64,000 nucleotides of DNA from Kineosphaera sp032229625 (GCA_032229625.1 JAVTVZ010000087.1:4347-68346), one strand, 5' to 3'. Positions 26,440-35,698 are shown, numbered from the stretch's first letter. The notes: generated from the sequence alone by a model not told the origin. Program-made: numbers and translations.

Positions 26440-27540
26440 ATGCCTCGCACCGCGACCGACATTCCCTGGCGCACCCGGCTCCTGCACCGGGTGTCGATGC
26501 TCTCCGGCTCCGTGGCCGACACCTCACCCACGGGTTTCGACCGATTGCGGGCGACGGTGCCCCGCAACCCCCTCGTCCATGCCGTGACCGGCGCCCCGGC
26601 CCGCGGCGTCCGGATCGACGACGCGCAGGTGCCGGTGCGCGAGGGTCGCACCGTGCGCGTGCGGCGCTATCGGCCGTCGTCGCGCAGCGCCGGCTCCCCG
26701 GCGTCGGCGCTGCCGGTCGTCGTCTACCTGCACGGCGGGGGTTGGGTGCTGGGCACGGTGGACAACTACGACCCGCTGTGTTCGGCGCTCGCGGCGCAGA
26801 TCGGCGCCCTGGTCGTGTCCGTCGAATACCGGCTCGCCCCCGAGCATCCCGCACCGGCGGCGGTGCACGACTGCCTCGACGTGGTCCGCGCGCTGCCGGG
26901 GCTCCTGCCCGACTGGGGCGGCAACCCGCGACGGATGGCCGTGGCGGGCGACAGCGCCGGCGGCAACCTCGCGGCCGTGCTCACTCAACAGCTGCGTGAC
27001 GCGCGCCGCGCCGGCGACGAGCGGGTCCCGCCGCTGCGGGCACAGGTGCTCCTCTACCCCAGTGTCGACTCGACATGCCTGAGCCGCTCGAAGATCGAGT
27101 TCGCCGGCGGCCCGATCCTGACCCGGCGTGACACCGACGCCTATTTCGCGCACTACCTGGGGTCCGGCGAGGGCGCGTTGAGCCCGCTCGACCCGCTCAT
27201 CTCCCCCGCCCTGGGCGATCTGCGTGACTTGCCGGCGGCCCTCATCCAGACCGCGGGGCTCGATCCGCTGCGCGACGAGGGCGCGGCGTATGCCGTGGCC
27301 CTGCGCGCCGCCGGCGTCGAGGCCCTGCACACCGACTACGCGCGGGCGCCACACGGCTTCGCGAGCTGGCCGCGCCTGAGCGTGGGGGTCGAGGGGCACC
27401 GCGGGCAGATCGCCGGCTTCCTGCGGGAGCGGCTCGGCGTCACGGGCCCGGGAGCCGCCCTCGAACCCGCGGCCGCGGTAGGAGGTGTCGATCGGCAGGT
27501 GCCCTTGTGCCGGAAGGGTTTTGGTGGCGTCGCCGTGTGA
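26440..27540 (+). CDS. Alpha/beta hydrolase of the hormone-sensitive lipase family
   Basis: 366 aa from the ATG at 26440, which sits 6 nt after the promoter -10. The HSL oxyanion motif HGGGW is at about 98-102; the nucleophile elbow GDSAGG, the acid in TAGLDPLRDEG and the His in PHGF complete the triad. An esterase/lipase acting on a short or medium acyl ester is likely; the substrate is unknown. No signal peptide. The last ~40 residues after the fold (ALEPAAAVGGVDRQV) are non-conserved. A match to the DNA-damage promoter is unexpected for an esterase. Confidence 0.85.
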   Translation: MPRTATDIPWRTRLLHRVSMLSGSVADTSPTGFDRLRATVPRNPLVHAVTGAPARGVRIDDAQVPVREGRTVRVRRYRPSSRSAGSPASALPVVVYLHGGGWVLGTVDNYDPLCSALAAQIGALVVSVEYRLAPEHPAPAAVHDCLDVVRALPGLLPDWGGNPRRMAVAGDSAGGNLAAVLTQQLRDARRAGDERVPPLRAQVLLYPSVDSTCLSRSKIEFAGGPILTRRDTDAYFAHYLGSGEGALSPLDPLISPALGDLRDLPAALIQTAGLDPLRDEGAAYAVALRAAGVEALHTDYARAPHGFASWPRLSVGVEGHRGQIAGFLRERLGVTGPGAALEPAAAVGGVDRQVPLCRKGFGGVAV

Positions 27541-27655
27541 CGGGCCGCACGGTTGGGGCAGGGCGTGACGCGCGGCCCCGCGACGTCGTTAAGCTGTCGA
27601 CGACGCTCTCCCCCCGACGACGAGGTGGCCCCTTCGTGCGTGACGTCATCGTGTT

Positions 27656-27755
27656 NNNNNNNNNNNNNNNNNNNNNNNNNNNNNNNNNNNNNNNNNNNNN
27701 NNNNNNNNNNNNNNNNNNNNNNNNNNNNNNNNNNNNNNNNNNNNNNNNNNNNNNN
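27656..27755. other. Artefactual assembly gap before the PRPP-synthetase-like gene
   Basis: 100 N between identical 55-bp sequences (27601-27655 and 27756-27810). The sequence left of the gap therefore repeats the start of the gene; after collapse the intergenic distance to the hydrolase is 95 bp. Confidence 0.93.
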
Positions 27756-27790
27756 CGACGCTCTCCCCCCGACGACGAGGTGGCCCCTTC

Positions 27791-28807
27791 GTGCGTGACG
27801 TCATCGTGTTCTCCGGCAGTGCTCACCAGGCCTTCGCCCGCCGAGTCTGCGACCACCTGGGGGTGCCTCTGTCCCCCGTGGACATCACCCGCTTCAGCAA
27901 CGACTGCCTGCAGACGCAGCTGCTGACGAACTGCCGGCAACGAGACGTCTACATCGTCCAGCCGCTCGTGCCGCCGACGCAGGATCACCTCATGGAGCTG
28001 CTCCTGATGATCGACGCCGCCCGGGGCGCGTCCGCCGCGCAGATCACCGCGGTCATCCCGCACTACGCCTACGCGCGCTCGGACAAGAAGGACGCCTCCC
28101 GCATCTCCCTGGGCGGTCGCCTCGTCGCGGACATGCTCGTGACGGCGGGGGTGCATCGGGTCCTGACGATGGCGCTGCACGCGCCGCAGGTACACGGCTT
28201 CTTCTCCGTGCCGGTCGACCACCTCACGGCCATCGGTGTGCTCGCCGGTCACTTCCGCGAGCAGCACCTCGACAATCACGTCGTCGTCTCCCCCGACCTG
28301 GGCAACGCCAAGACGGCGACGCAGTTCGCCCGGCTGCTCGACCTGCCCGTCGCGGCGGGCAACAAGCAGCGTCTCGGCGACGACGCGGTCGTCATCGACT
28401 CGATCGTCGGTGACGTCGCGGGCAAGCCGGCGATCGTGCTCGACGACGAGATCGCGACCGGCGGGTCGATGATCGGGCTGCTCGACAAGCTCGCCGAGGC
28501 GGGCTGCCCGCGAGCGGCGGTCGCCTGCACGCACGGCCTCTTCGCCGGGCGCGCCGCCGAGCGACTGCAGTCGCACCCGCTGGTCAGCGAGGTCGTCACG
28601 ACCGACACCGTGCCCGCCCCCTCGGGCTGGCCGCAGCTGCGGGTGCGGTCGGTGGCCGGGCTCTTCGCCGAGGCCATCGCGCGCATCCACATCGGCGAGT
28701 CGGTGAGCAGCCTCTTCGACGGGGTCGACCCGCGGCACGCGCCGCCGCAGCTGTCGCTGCACTTCGCGGAGGAGCCGCTGCTGAGCACTCATCAGGTGCT
28801 CGCATGA
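27791..28807 (+). CDS. Ribose-phosphate pyrophosphokinase family protein (divergent paralogue)
   Basis: 338 aa, GTG start at 27791. PRPP synthetases make PRPP from ribose-5-phosphate and ATP. The fold and order of motifs are conserved: YARSDKKD (canonical YARQDRK), ALHAPQVHGFF (canonical DLHAxQxQGFF), VVVSPDLGNAKTA, the catalytic-loop NKQR (canonical DKRR) and the PRPP loop LDDEIATGGSM (canonical VDDMIDTAGT). The substitutions, particularly Ser for Thr in the PRPP loop, place it outside the housekeeping Prs group; activity is plausible but unproven. A TAAGCT -10-like box lies at 27590. Overlaps the DUF3054 gene by ATGA. Confidence 0.82.
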   Translation: MRDVIVFSGSAHQAFARRVCDHLGVPLSPVDITRFSNDCLQTQLLTNCRQRDVYIVQPLVPPTQDHLMELLLMIDAARGASAAQITAVIPHYAYARSDKKDASRISLGGRLVADMLVTAGVHRVLTMALHAPQVHGFFSVPVDHLTAIGVLAGHFREQHLDNHVVVSPDLGNAKTATQFARLLDLPVAAGNKQRLGDDAVVIDSIVGDVAGKPAIVLDDEIATGGSMIGLLDKLAEAGCPRAAVACTHGLFAGRAAERLQSHPLVSEVVTTDTVPAPSGWPQLRVRSVAGLFAEAIARIHIGESVSSLFDGVDPRHAPPQLSLHFAEEPLLSTHQVLA

Positions 28808-29205
28808 GCGCCCGACACCGCAGCCCCGCCGCGCCGCCGCCGATCGGTGTGCCGGTGGCAGTCGCGGCCGATGCCGTGGCGATCCTGGCGTTCGCGACCG
28901 TCGGGCGGATGAGTCACGCCGAGGGCGTCACCGTCGGCGGCGTCGCGCAGACCGCGTGGCCCTTCCTCGTCGGCGCGGCCCTCGGCTGGGTCGTCGCCTA
29001 CGTGCTGCTCAGCCGGCCGCCGCTGGACAGCGCGGGCGGGGTACTCGTCTGGGTCGGCACGATCGCCGGCGGGATGGCGCTGCGCGCGGTCACCGGCGCA
29101 GGCGTCGCGATGAGCTTCATCGCCGTCGCGTCCCTGGTCACGGGCGTGTTGCTGCTCGGCTGGCGAGCGCTGGCCGCGCGTCGGGGCCGCGCGGCCCGAC
29201 GCTGA
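28804..29205 (+). CDS. DUF3054 membrane protein
   Basis: 133 aa with four predicted membrane helices; the pattern AVAADAVAILAFATVGRMSH and TAWPFLVGAALGWVVAY is that of DUF3054, an actinobacterial family of unknown function. Translationally coupled to the PRPP-synthetase-like gene (ATGA, 28804-28807). Confidence 0.82.
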   Translation: MSARHRSPAAPPPIGVPVAVAADAVAILAFATVGRMSHAEGVTVGGVAQTAWPFLVGAALGWVVAYVLLSRPPLDSAGGVLVWVGTIAGGMALRAVTGAGVAMSFIAVASLVTGVLLLGWRALAARRGRAARR

Positions 29206-29210
29206 CGCGA

Positions 29211-29241
29211 GCGCGTCGCACCGCCCGAGGCGGCGACGCGC
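29211..29241. terminator. Bidirectional hairpin between convergent genes
   Basis: Perfect 9-bp stem GCGCGTCGC/GCGACGCGC with a 13-nt loop between the DUF3054 and GntR genes; no T-run. Confidence 0.5.
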
Positions 29242-29257
29242 CTGAGATCGGCGTACC

Positions 29258-29953
29258 TCAGGCCTCGGAGGCCGTCGCGCCGCCCAGGTGGGCGCGCAGG
29301 ATGTCGGCCGTCCGACCGTAGTGGTCCGCCAACGCCGCGGTCGCCTCCTCGACGTCGCGATCGAGGGCGGCCTCGAGGATGCGCCGATGCTCCCCCGCCA
29401 CGTCGCGGTCGGGCTCCTGGATCTGCGACCAGCGCCGGTAGAGGTCCGCGGCGTCGCGCAGGCATTCGGTGACCGTGATGAGGCGGGGCCGGGCGCACCC
29501 GGCGAGCAGCGCGCGATGGAAGCAGATGTGGGCCTCCTCCCACTCGTCCGACAGTCGCGGGTGATCGTCGTCGGTGACCATCGGTGTGCGGGCCAGGCGG
29601 TGATGCACCGAGACGAGCTCGGCCTCCCAGGCCAGGTCCGCGCGCGCGATGGCCTCCCGCAATGCGAGGGTCTCGAGGTCGATGCGGGTCGCCGTGAGGT
29701 CGTCGAGGTCCGCGAGCGTCAGGGGCATGACCCGGAAGCCGAGGTTTGGCTCGGCGACGACGAGGCCCTGCTCGTCAAGGCGTGAGAGCGCCTCGCGGAT
29801 GACGCTCACGCTGGCGCCGTAGCGCCCCCCGAGGTCGGCGAACTTCAGCTTCTGACCCGGCTCGAAGGCCCCGCTGAGGATGTCGTGGCGCAGCTGCGTC
29901 TGGACCTGCGCCGTGTTCGCCCTGGCCCGGGTGGTCTCTCGGGTCGTCGTCAT
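29258..29953 (-). CDS. GntR-family (FadR/FCD) transcriptional regulator
   Basis: 231 aa. N-terminal winged helix (about 15-80, QLRHDILSGAFEPGQKLKF and SVSVIREALSRLDEQGLV), FCD ligand domain (about 90-220) with the metal-binding pattern D...H in EEAHICFHRALLAG and H in GEHRRILEAALDRD. Divergent from the aromatic-degradation operon with a 177-bp spacer, so it most likely represses that operon and is released by a pathway acid. A TAGAGT box ends 6 nt before the ATG (leaderless type). Confidence 0.88.
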   Translation of the reverse strand: MTTTRETTRARANTAQVQTQLRHDILSGAFEPGQKLKFADLGGRYGASVSVIREALSRLDEQGLVVAEPNLGFRVMPLTLADLDDLTATRIDLETLALREAIARADLAWEAELVSVHHRLARTPMVTDDDHPRLSDEWEEAHICFHRALLAGCARPRLITVTECLRDAADLYRRWSQIQEPDRDVAGEHRRILEAALDRDVEEATAALADHYGRTADILRAHLGGATASEA

Positions 29954-30002
29954 GGGGACACTCTAGCCCGATCCGCACATCTCATGGATTTGCGAATATC
30001 TC

Positions 30003-30032
30003 TTGATCTGTCACATGTTGCTGCGCTACAAA
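30003..30032 (+). promoter_or_regulatory. Candidate promoter of the aromatic-degradation operon
   Basis: TTGATC (30003-30008), 18-bp spacer and TACAAA (30027-30032) on the plus strand, in a locally AT-richer patch between the GntR gene and the operon. A GntR operator probably overlaps it, but I could not define a convincing palindrome. Confidence 0.35.
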
Positions 30033-30130
30033 GGTGTCGTTGCCTCGGCGCACGGCCGACGGACGCCCGACCGGGCGCTCTTCGCAGACCAGCGTCGGCA
30101 CCACGTCACTCGATCGCATGGGAGTCACCG

Positions 30131-31054
30131 ATGAAGCTCGCCAACCTCGACGGTCGCGCCGTGATCGTCACCGCCGACGGATCCGGCATCGACGTCGAAC
30201 GCGCCAGCAGCGGCTCGTTCGGCCCGCAGCTGCAGGACCTCTACCAGGACTGGGACGCGTTTACCGCCTGGGCCGCCGGCGCCGACCTCGACGCGTCCGG
30301 CGCCTCGAGCGAGGCCATCGACCCGGCCCGACTCGGCGCCCCGTCGCCGATGCCGCGCCAGATCCTCGCCTTCGGGCTCAACTACGACAGCCACGCGAAG
30401 GAGTCCGGCTTCGACGCCCCCGACCGGCTCCCGCCGCTGTTCCCCAAGTTCGTCTCGAGCCTCACCGGCCCGGTGACGACGGTGACGCTGCCCGAGGGCG
30501 GCAACACCGACTGGGAGGTCGAGCTCGTCGCGGTCATCGGCCGCGAGACGCGCGACATCGACGAGTCCCAGGGCTGGGACGTCGTGGCCGGTCTCACCGT
30601 GGGCCAGGACATCTCCGAGCGCGTCATCCAGTTGTCCGGTCCCGCACCGCAGTTCGGTCTCGGCAAGTCCTACCCGGGCTTCACCGCCACCGGCCCCTGG
30701 CTCGTCACGACGGACGAGTTCGCGGACCGCGACGACATCGGCCTGAGCTGCACCCTCGACGGAGAGACGATGCAGGACGGGCGCACGCGCGACCTCATCA
30801 TGAGCGTCCCCCAGCTCATCGCCGGCCTCTCCCAGATCATCACGCTCTACCCCGGCGACCTCGTCTTCACCGGCACTCCGGCCGGGGTCGGCCTCGGCCG
30901 CGACCCGCAGCGCTACATCGCGCCCGACCAGGTGCTCGTCAGCACGATCGAGGGCATTGGTGAGCTGCGCCAGACCTTCGTCGCAGCCACCGGCCCGAAC
31001 ACCTCCACCAGCTCGAACACCTCGACCCCCTCGACCTCAGGAGCGACGTCATGA
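30131..31054 (+). CDS. Fumarylacetoacetate hydrolase family protein
   Basis: 307 aa, ATG at 30131 with GGGAG 6 nt upstream. FAH fold: LAFGLNYDSHAKESG, PPLFPKFVSSLTGP, the metal ligands in DWEVELVAVIG, and DIMSVPQLI-like DLIMSVPQLIAGLSQ, then GDLVFTGTPAGVG. The family hydrolyses C-C bonds in beta-diketones or decarboxylates/hydrates ring-fission products. In this operon it would act on the product formed after ring cleavage. The C-terminus has a Ser/Thr-Asn repeat (NTSTSSNTSTPST). ATGA overlap with the next gene. Confidence 0.88.
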   Translation: MKLANLDGRAVIVTADGSGIDVERASSGSFGPQLQDLYQDWDAFTAWAAGADLDASGASSEAIDPARLGAPSPMPRQILAFGLNYDSHAKESGFDAPDRLPPLFPKFVSSLTGPVTTVTLPEGGNTDWEVELVAVIGRETRDIDESQGWDVVAGLTVGQDISERVIQLSGPAPQFGLGKSYPGFTATGPWLVTTDEFADRDDIGLSCTLDGETMQDGRTRDLIMSVPQLIAGLSQIITLYPGDLVFTGTPAGVGLGRDPQRYIAPDQVLVSTIEGIGELRQTFVAATGPNTSTSSNTSTPSTSGATS

Positions 31055-31974
31055 GCCTGCACCGCCTCACCCACGTGACCATGGCCGTCCCCAACGTCGA
31101 GGACACGGCTGCCTACTACGAGGACTTCGGCCTCACCCGCGGCGCCAACGGACACTTCAGCACCCTCGAAGGCGGCGAGCAGCTGCAGATCGTCCAGGAG
31201 CAGCAGCGCCGGCTCGTCGAACTGGGCGTGGGAGCCGACGATCCCGACGACCTGTCCCGCATCGAGACGACCCTGGCCCGCGCCGGGTTCGCGTACCTCC
31301 GCGAGGACGAGAACACCCTCGTGGCCACCGATCCGGCCACGCGGATGCGCGCCCGTGTCGTCGTCACTCCGCGCCTGCAGCAGGCGCCCGTCGAGGCCAC
31401 CCCGTACAACGGACCAGGCCGGATCGATCGCGGCGGCCGCGCCCCCGGCGTCGTCCGCGAGGACCGGGTGCGCCCCAAGCGCCTCGGGCACGCCGTCTCC
31501 GGGACCATCGATCTCGAGACGACGCTGCGCTTCTGCGTCGACGGCCTCGGCTTCAAGGTCTCGGACCGCATCGGCGACAAGGGCGCCTTCCTGCGGTGCA
31601 GCAACGACCACCACAACTTCCTCGCGCTCGCCTCGCCGGTGAACTACCTGCACCACACGAGCTGGCAGGTCGACGACATCGACGACGTCGGCCGCGGCGC
31701 CTACGCGATGCTCGAGAAGGACCCCGACCGGCACATCTGGGGGCTCGGCCGGCACCACGCGGGCTCGAACTTCTTCTGGTACCTCAAGGATCCGGCCGGC
31801 AACTTCTCGGAGTACTTCTCCGACATGGACGTCATCCCCGAGGACGAGATCTGGGAGCCGGAGACGCTCGAGGGCGTCCGCGGTCTGTACAACTGGGGCC
31901 CGCCCCCGCCCCCCTCGTTCCTCGCCCCCGAGGACCTCGCCGGCCTGATGACCGGCGTCCACTCCCCGAAGTAG
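31051..31974 (+). CDS. VOC-family extradiol ring-cleavage dioxygenase-like protein
   Basis: 307 aa, two vicinal-oxygen-chelate modules. The second module has the expected metal triad of type I extradiol dioxygenases: His147 (LGHAV), His201/202 (YLHHTSWQVDD) and Glu254 (FSEYFSD). Such enzymes open catechol rings next to the hydroxyl pair using Fe(II). Located between a FAH hydrolase and a flavin hydroxylase, it fits the ring-opening step. Substrate not deducible. Confidence 0.83.
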   Translation: MSLHRLTHVTMAVPNVEDTAAYYEDFGLTRGANGHFSTLEGGEQLQIVQEQQRRLVELGVGADDPDDLSRIETTLARAGFAYLREDENTLVATDPATRMRARVVVTPRLQQAPVEATPYNGPGRIDRGGRAPGVVREDRVRPKRLGHAVSGTIDLETTLRFCVDGLGFKVSDRIGDKGAFLRCSNDHHNFLALASPVNYLHHTSWQVDDIDDVGRGAYAMLEKDPDRHIWGLGRHHAGSNFFWYLKDPAGNFSEYFSDMDVIPEDEIWEPETLEGVRGLYNWGPPPPPSFLAPEDLAGLMTGVHSPK

Positions 31975-32092
31975 CCGCGACGCCGCTCGCGGCCGCGCGG
32001 CCTCCCTCGCACACCAACCTCTGCGCACGTCCCCCGTCGACGGCTCGTCGTCGGTCGATGGCACGTGCCCCTGCATCGATGAAGGAGCCTTG

Positions 32093-33853
32093 ATGAACGA
32101 CATCGACACCGACGTCCTCGTCGTCGGGGCCGGACCGGCGGGCCTGACGATGGCCGCCCTTCTGGCCACCTACGGGGTCGACGCGGTCACGGTCACGAAG
32201 TACGCCGGGGTGGCCCACTCGCCCCGGGCCCACATCACGAACCAGCGCACGATGGAGGTGTTCCGCGACCTCGGCATCGAGGAGGCCGTCCGCGAGGTAG
32301 CCGTGCCGAACGAGCTCATGGGCAACAACGTGTGGGCCACGAGCTTCGCCGGTCAGGAGATCGCGCGGCTGCTCACCTGGGGCTCCGGTCCGCAGCGCAA
32401 GGCCGACTACGAGCAGGCGAGCCCGAGCTCGATGTGCAACATCCCGCAGCACATCATGGAGCCGGTCCTGCTGCAGGGCGCTCGCGACCTCGGCGCCGAC
32501 ATCCGCATGTCGAGCGAGGTCGTGGCCGTCGAGCAGGACGAGTCGGGCGTGCGCGCCACCGTGCGGGACCGCGAGTCCGGGCAGACCTGGCAGGTCCGCG
32601 CCAAGTACGTCGTGGGTGCCGACGGCGCCCGCTCATGCGTCGCCGAGCAGCTGGGCTTCGAGTTCGAAGGCGAGTCCGGGCTCGGCGCCGCCGCGAACGT
32701 CTGGCTCGAGGCCGACCTCACGAAGTACACCGAGTACCGCCCGGGCACCCTCTACTGGATGGCCCAGCCGGGCAACGACTACTGGGTCGGATCGGGCACG
32801 TGGATCTGCGTCAAGCCGTGGACCGAGTGGGTGCTGCTCTTCATGTACGACCCCGCTCAGGGCGAGCCCGATCTGTCGGAAGAGGCGTGCATCGCGCGCG
32901 CCCACAGCACGATCGGCGACCCGGACGTCGACATCCGCATCAAGGCCGTGAGCAAGTGGCAGATCAACCACGTCGTCGCCACGGACTACCGGCGCGGGCG
33001 GGCCTTCCTCATCGGCGACGCGGCGCACCGGCACCCGCCGGCCAACGGTCTAGGCACGAACACCTCCGTGCAGGACGCGTTCAACCTCGCGTGGAAACTC
33101 GCGGCCGTCACCGCCGGTCGGGCGGGTGAGGAGCTCCTCGACAGCTACCACGACGAGCGCCGGCCGGTCGGCAAGCAGGTCGTCGACCGCGCCATGCAGT
33201 CGGTGAAGAACATGGCACCGATCTCCGCCGCGCTCGGCTTCGCACCCGGGCAGAGCGCCGACGAGGGCTGGGCCACCCTGGAGGACCTGTGGGCGCCCGG
33301 TGCCCACTCGGAGCAGCGGCGCCGCGCCCTGCAGGAGGCCGTGGACCTGCAGAACTACCAGTTCAACTGCCACGGAGTCGAGCTCGATCGACGCTACGAG
33401 TCGGGTGCGGTCGCCGGCGACGGCACGCCCTGGCCGCAGCCCACCCGCGACGCCGAGCTCTACCACCACCCCACGAGCCACCCCGGCGCGACGATCCCGC
33501 ACGCCTGGGTCGAGCGCGACCGCGACCGGCTGTCGACCCTCGACCTCACCGGCAAGGGCAGCTTCACGATCGTCACCGGGATCGGCGGTGAGGCGTGGGC
33601 GCAGGCGGCCGCGACTGCTGCGGCGAAGCACGGGATCGCCATCGAGACGGTCGTGATCGGGCCGCACGCGCCGTACGACGATGTGCTCGGTCAGTGGGCG
33701 CGGCTGCGCGAGGTCGAGGACTCCGGGGCTCTGCTCGTGCGGCCCGACCAGATCGTGGCCTGGCGGGCGGCATCCCTACCGGCCGATCCGGAGGCCGAGC
33801 TCGACGCCGCGTTGGCGCAGGTGCTGGCCCGCGCGACGGTGCCGCTGAGCTGA
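32093..33853 (+). CDS. FAD-dependent aromatic hydroxylase (phenol hydroxylase/TfdB type)
   Basis: 586 aa, ATG at 32093 with AAGGAG upstream. FAD Rossmann motif VVGAGPAGL (G12, G14, G17), DG motif YVVGADGARS and GD motif FLIGDAAHRHPP; the C-terminal ~150 residues form the thioredoxin-like domain seen in phenol hydroxylase-type enzymes. Expected to hydroxylate a phenolic substrate with NAD(P)H and O2, giving the catechol for the dioxygenase encoded just upstream. 118 bp separate it from that gene, longer than the other operon spacers. Confidence 0.9.
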   Translation: MNDIDTDVLVVGAGPAGLTMAALLATYGVDAVTVTKYAGVAHSPRAHITNQRTMEVFRDLGIEEAVREVAVPNELMGNNVWATSFAGQEIARLLTWGSGPQRKADYEQASPSSMCNIPQHIMEPVLLQGARDLGADIRMSSEVVAVEQDESGVRATVRDRESGQTWQVRAKYVVGADGARSCVAEQLGFEFEGESGLGAAANVWLEADLTKYTEYRPGTLYWMAQPGNDYWVGSGTWICVKPWTEWVLLFMYDPAQGEPDLSEEACIARAHSTIGDPDVDIRIKAVSKWQINHVVATDYRRGRAFLIGDAAHRHPPANGLGTNTSVQDAFNLAWKLAAVTAGRAGEELLDSYHDERRPVGKQVVDRAMQSVKNMAPISAALGFAPGQSADEGWATLEDLWAPGAHSEQRRRALQEAVDLQNYQFNCHGVELDRRYESGAVAGDGTPWPQPTRDAELYHHPTSHPGATIPHAWVERDRDRLSTLDLTGKGSFTIVTGIGGEAWAQAAATAAAKHGIAIETVVIGPHAPYDDVLGQWARLREVEDSGALLVRPDQIVAWRAASLPADPEAELDAALAQVLARATVPLS

Positions 33854-33920
33854 CTCGAGCACCCCCGGCGAGCGCCGTCTCAGGTCGTGGCCTCGGGGCT
33901 GTCGTAGCGCCGGAACGGGT

Positions 33921-33964
33921 GTCGAGCCGGCCGGTCCCTCAGGGGGTGGACCGGCCGGCTCGAC
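33921..33964. terminator. Perfect 17-bp hairpin between convergent genes
   Basis: GTCGAGCCGGCCGGTCC and its exact complement enclose a 10-nt loop. It lies between the hydroxylase (+) and the ARC ATPase (-) and probably stops both transcripts; no T-run, as usual in high-GC genomes. Confidence 0.75.
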
Positions 33965-33991
33965 GCACTGAGGGGTGCCCGACGAGGGACC

Positions 33992-35698
33992 TCAGAGGTA
34001 GGTGCTGTCCGCCTCGAGCGATTCGACCTGCCGGTGGTGGTGCTGCCCCGGCGCGTCCTCGTGCGCCTGGAGGCGGCGGATGGCGACGACCCGCTCGCCG
34101 CGGCGGCCGCTCACGCGAGCCCACTCCTCGGGGTTGGAGGTGCCGGGCATGTCCTCGTTCTCGGCGAACTCGGCGACGCATGCGTCGAGGAGGTGGCCGG
34201 TGCGGATGCCCCGCTCCCTGCCGGCGAGCAGATCCTTGATCGCCGCCCGCTTCGCGCGATCGACGACGTTCTGGATCATCGCGCCGGAGGCGAAGTCGGC
34301 GTAGTGGAGCACCTCGCGCTCCCCGGAGGCGTAGGTCACCTCGAGGAACCGGTTGTGCACCCCGCGGTCGTACATCCGCTCGACGGTCGCGTCGATCATC
34401 GCCCGCACCGCGGCGTCGGCGTCACCGCCGGCGGCGGCGAGCTCGTCGGGGTGCAGCGGCAGGTCGGCGGTGAGGTACTTGGCGAAGATGTCACGGGCCG
34501 AGCCCTCGTCAGGGCGCTCGATCTTGATCTTGGCGTCGAGCCGCCCGGGCCGCAGGATCGCCGGGTCGATCATGTCCTCGCGGTTGCTCGCCCCGATGAC
34601 GATGACGTTGTCGAGCCGCTCGACCCCGTCGATCTCGGCGAGCAGCTGCGGCACGATCGTCGTCTCGACGTCGGAGGACAGCCCGGAGCCGCGGGTGCGG
34701 AAGAGCGAGTCCATCTCGTCGAAGAAGACGACGACCGGGGCCCCCGAGGAGGCGTGCTCGCGCGCCCGGGCGAAGATGAGCCGGATCTGGCGCTCGGTCT
34801 CGCCGACGTACTTGTTGAGCAGCTCCGGGCCCTTGATGTTGAGGAAGTAGCTCGTCGTCTCCGAGCGGCCCTCGCGCTCGGCCGTCTGTCGGGCCAGCGA
34901 GGCGGCGACCGCCTTGGCGATGAGTGTCTTGCCGCACCCGGGCGGGCCGTAGAGGAGCACCCCCTTCGGCGGGCGCAGGTGGTGCTCGCGGAAGAGTTCG
35001 GGGTGCAGGTAAGGCAGCTCCACCGAGTCGCGGATCGCCTCGATCTGCCCCGCGAGGCCGCCGATGTCGTCGTAGGAGATGTCCGGCACCTCCTCGAGCA
35101 CGAGATCCTCGACCTCGGCCTTGGGGATGACCTCGTAGACGTAGGACGACCGGGCGTCCAACAGCACCGTGTCGCCCTGGCGCACGACGACGTCGAGGAG
35201 GGTGTCGGCGCGACGCACGACGCGCTGCTCCTCGCCGTGGATGACGACGACGAGCCGGTCGTCGGGCAGCACCTCGTGCACGACGACGACCTGACCCGTC
35301 AGCTCGAAGCCGGCGACGTCGACGACCGCGAGCGCCTCGTTGAGCCGCACGTCGCGGCCGAGGCGCAGCTGCTCCTCGTCCAGAGCCGGGCTCACCTGGA
35401 CGCGCATGCGGCGGCCGCCGGCGAGGACGTCGACAGTGCCGTCGTCGTGCCGACCCAGCAGCACGCCGTAGGTCGAGGGTGGAGTCGCGAGCGCCTCCAC
35501 CTGCTGCTTGAGGGTGACGAGCTGCTCGCGGGCCGCCTCGAGGGTGCGCACGAGCCCGTCGTTGCGGCGGCTCAGCGACGCGATCTGCGCGCGCAGCTGC
35601 CCCGGTCCCGCGGGCGCCGAGGCATAGGGCGGCGCGGGCGGCGTCGACGCGCTCTGCGGCCGGGCTGCGGTGGGCTCGGGCGTCTCAGGACTGCTCAT
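33992..35698 (-). CDS. arc: Proteasome-associated AAA ATPase ARC/Mpa
   Basis: 568 aa. N-terminal coiled coil (about 33-70) that binds Pup, OB domains (about 75-200), AAA domain with GPPGCGKT (251-258), FFDEMDS (Walker B 326-331), and ASNREDMIDPAILRPGRLD. The C-terminus ends STYL, matching the -Tyr-Leu docking tail used to open the proteasome gate. It unfolds pupylated proteins into the 20S core encoded at 20403-22321. It overlaps trmI by 14 bp; GAGG lies about 8 nt before the ATG at 35698. Confidence 0.95.
   Translation of the reverse strand: MSSPETPEPTAARPQSASTPPAPPYASAPAGPGQLRAQIASLSRRNDGLVRTLEAAREQLVTLKQQVEALATPPSTYGVLLGRHDDGTVDVLAGGRRMRVQVSPALDEEQLRLGRDVRLNEALAVVDVAGFELTGQVVVVHEVLPDDRLVVVIHGEEQRVVRRADTLLDVVVRQGDTVLLDARSSYVYEVIPKAEVEDLVLEEVPDISYDDIGGLAGQIEAIRDSVELPYLHPELFREHHLRPPKGVLLYGPPGCGKTLIAKAVAASLARQTAEREGRSETTSYFLNIKGPELLNKYVGETERQIRLIFARAREHASSGAPVVVFFDEMDSLFRTRGSGLSSDVETTIVPQLLAEIDGVERLDNVIVIGASNREDMIDPAILRPGRLDAKIKIERPDEGSARDIFAKYLTADLPLHPDELAAAGGDADAAVRAMIDATVERMYDRGVHNRFLEVTYASGEREVLHYADFASGAMIQNVVDRAKRAAIKDLLAGRERGIRTGHLLDACVAEFAENEDMPGTSNPEEWARVSGRRGERVVAIRRLQAHEDAPGQHHHRQVESLEADSTYL

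Noticed and set aside
29258..33853. Mobile element carrying the aromatic cluster
   Set aside because: No transposase, integrase, terminal repeats or tRNA junction is seen next to it; acquisition is inferred only from position.
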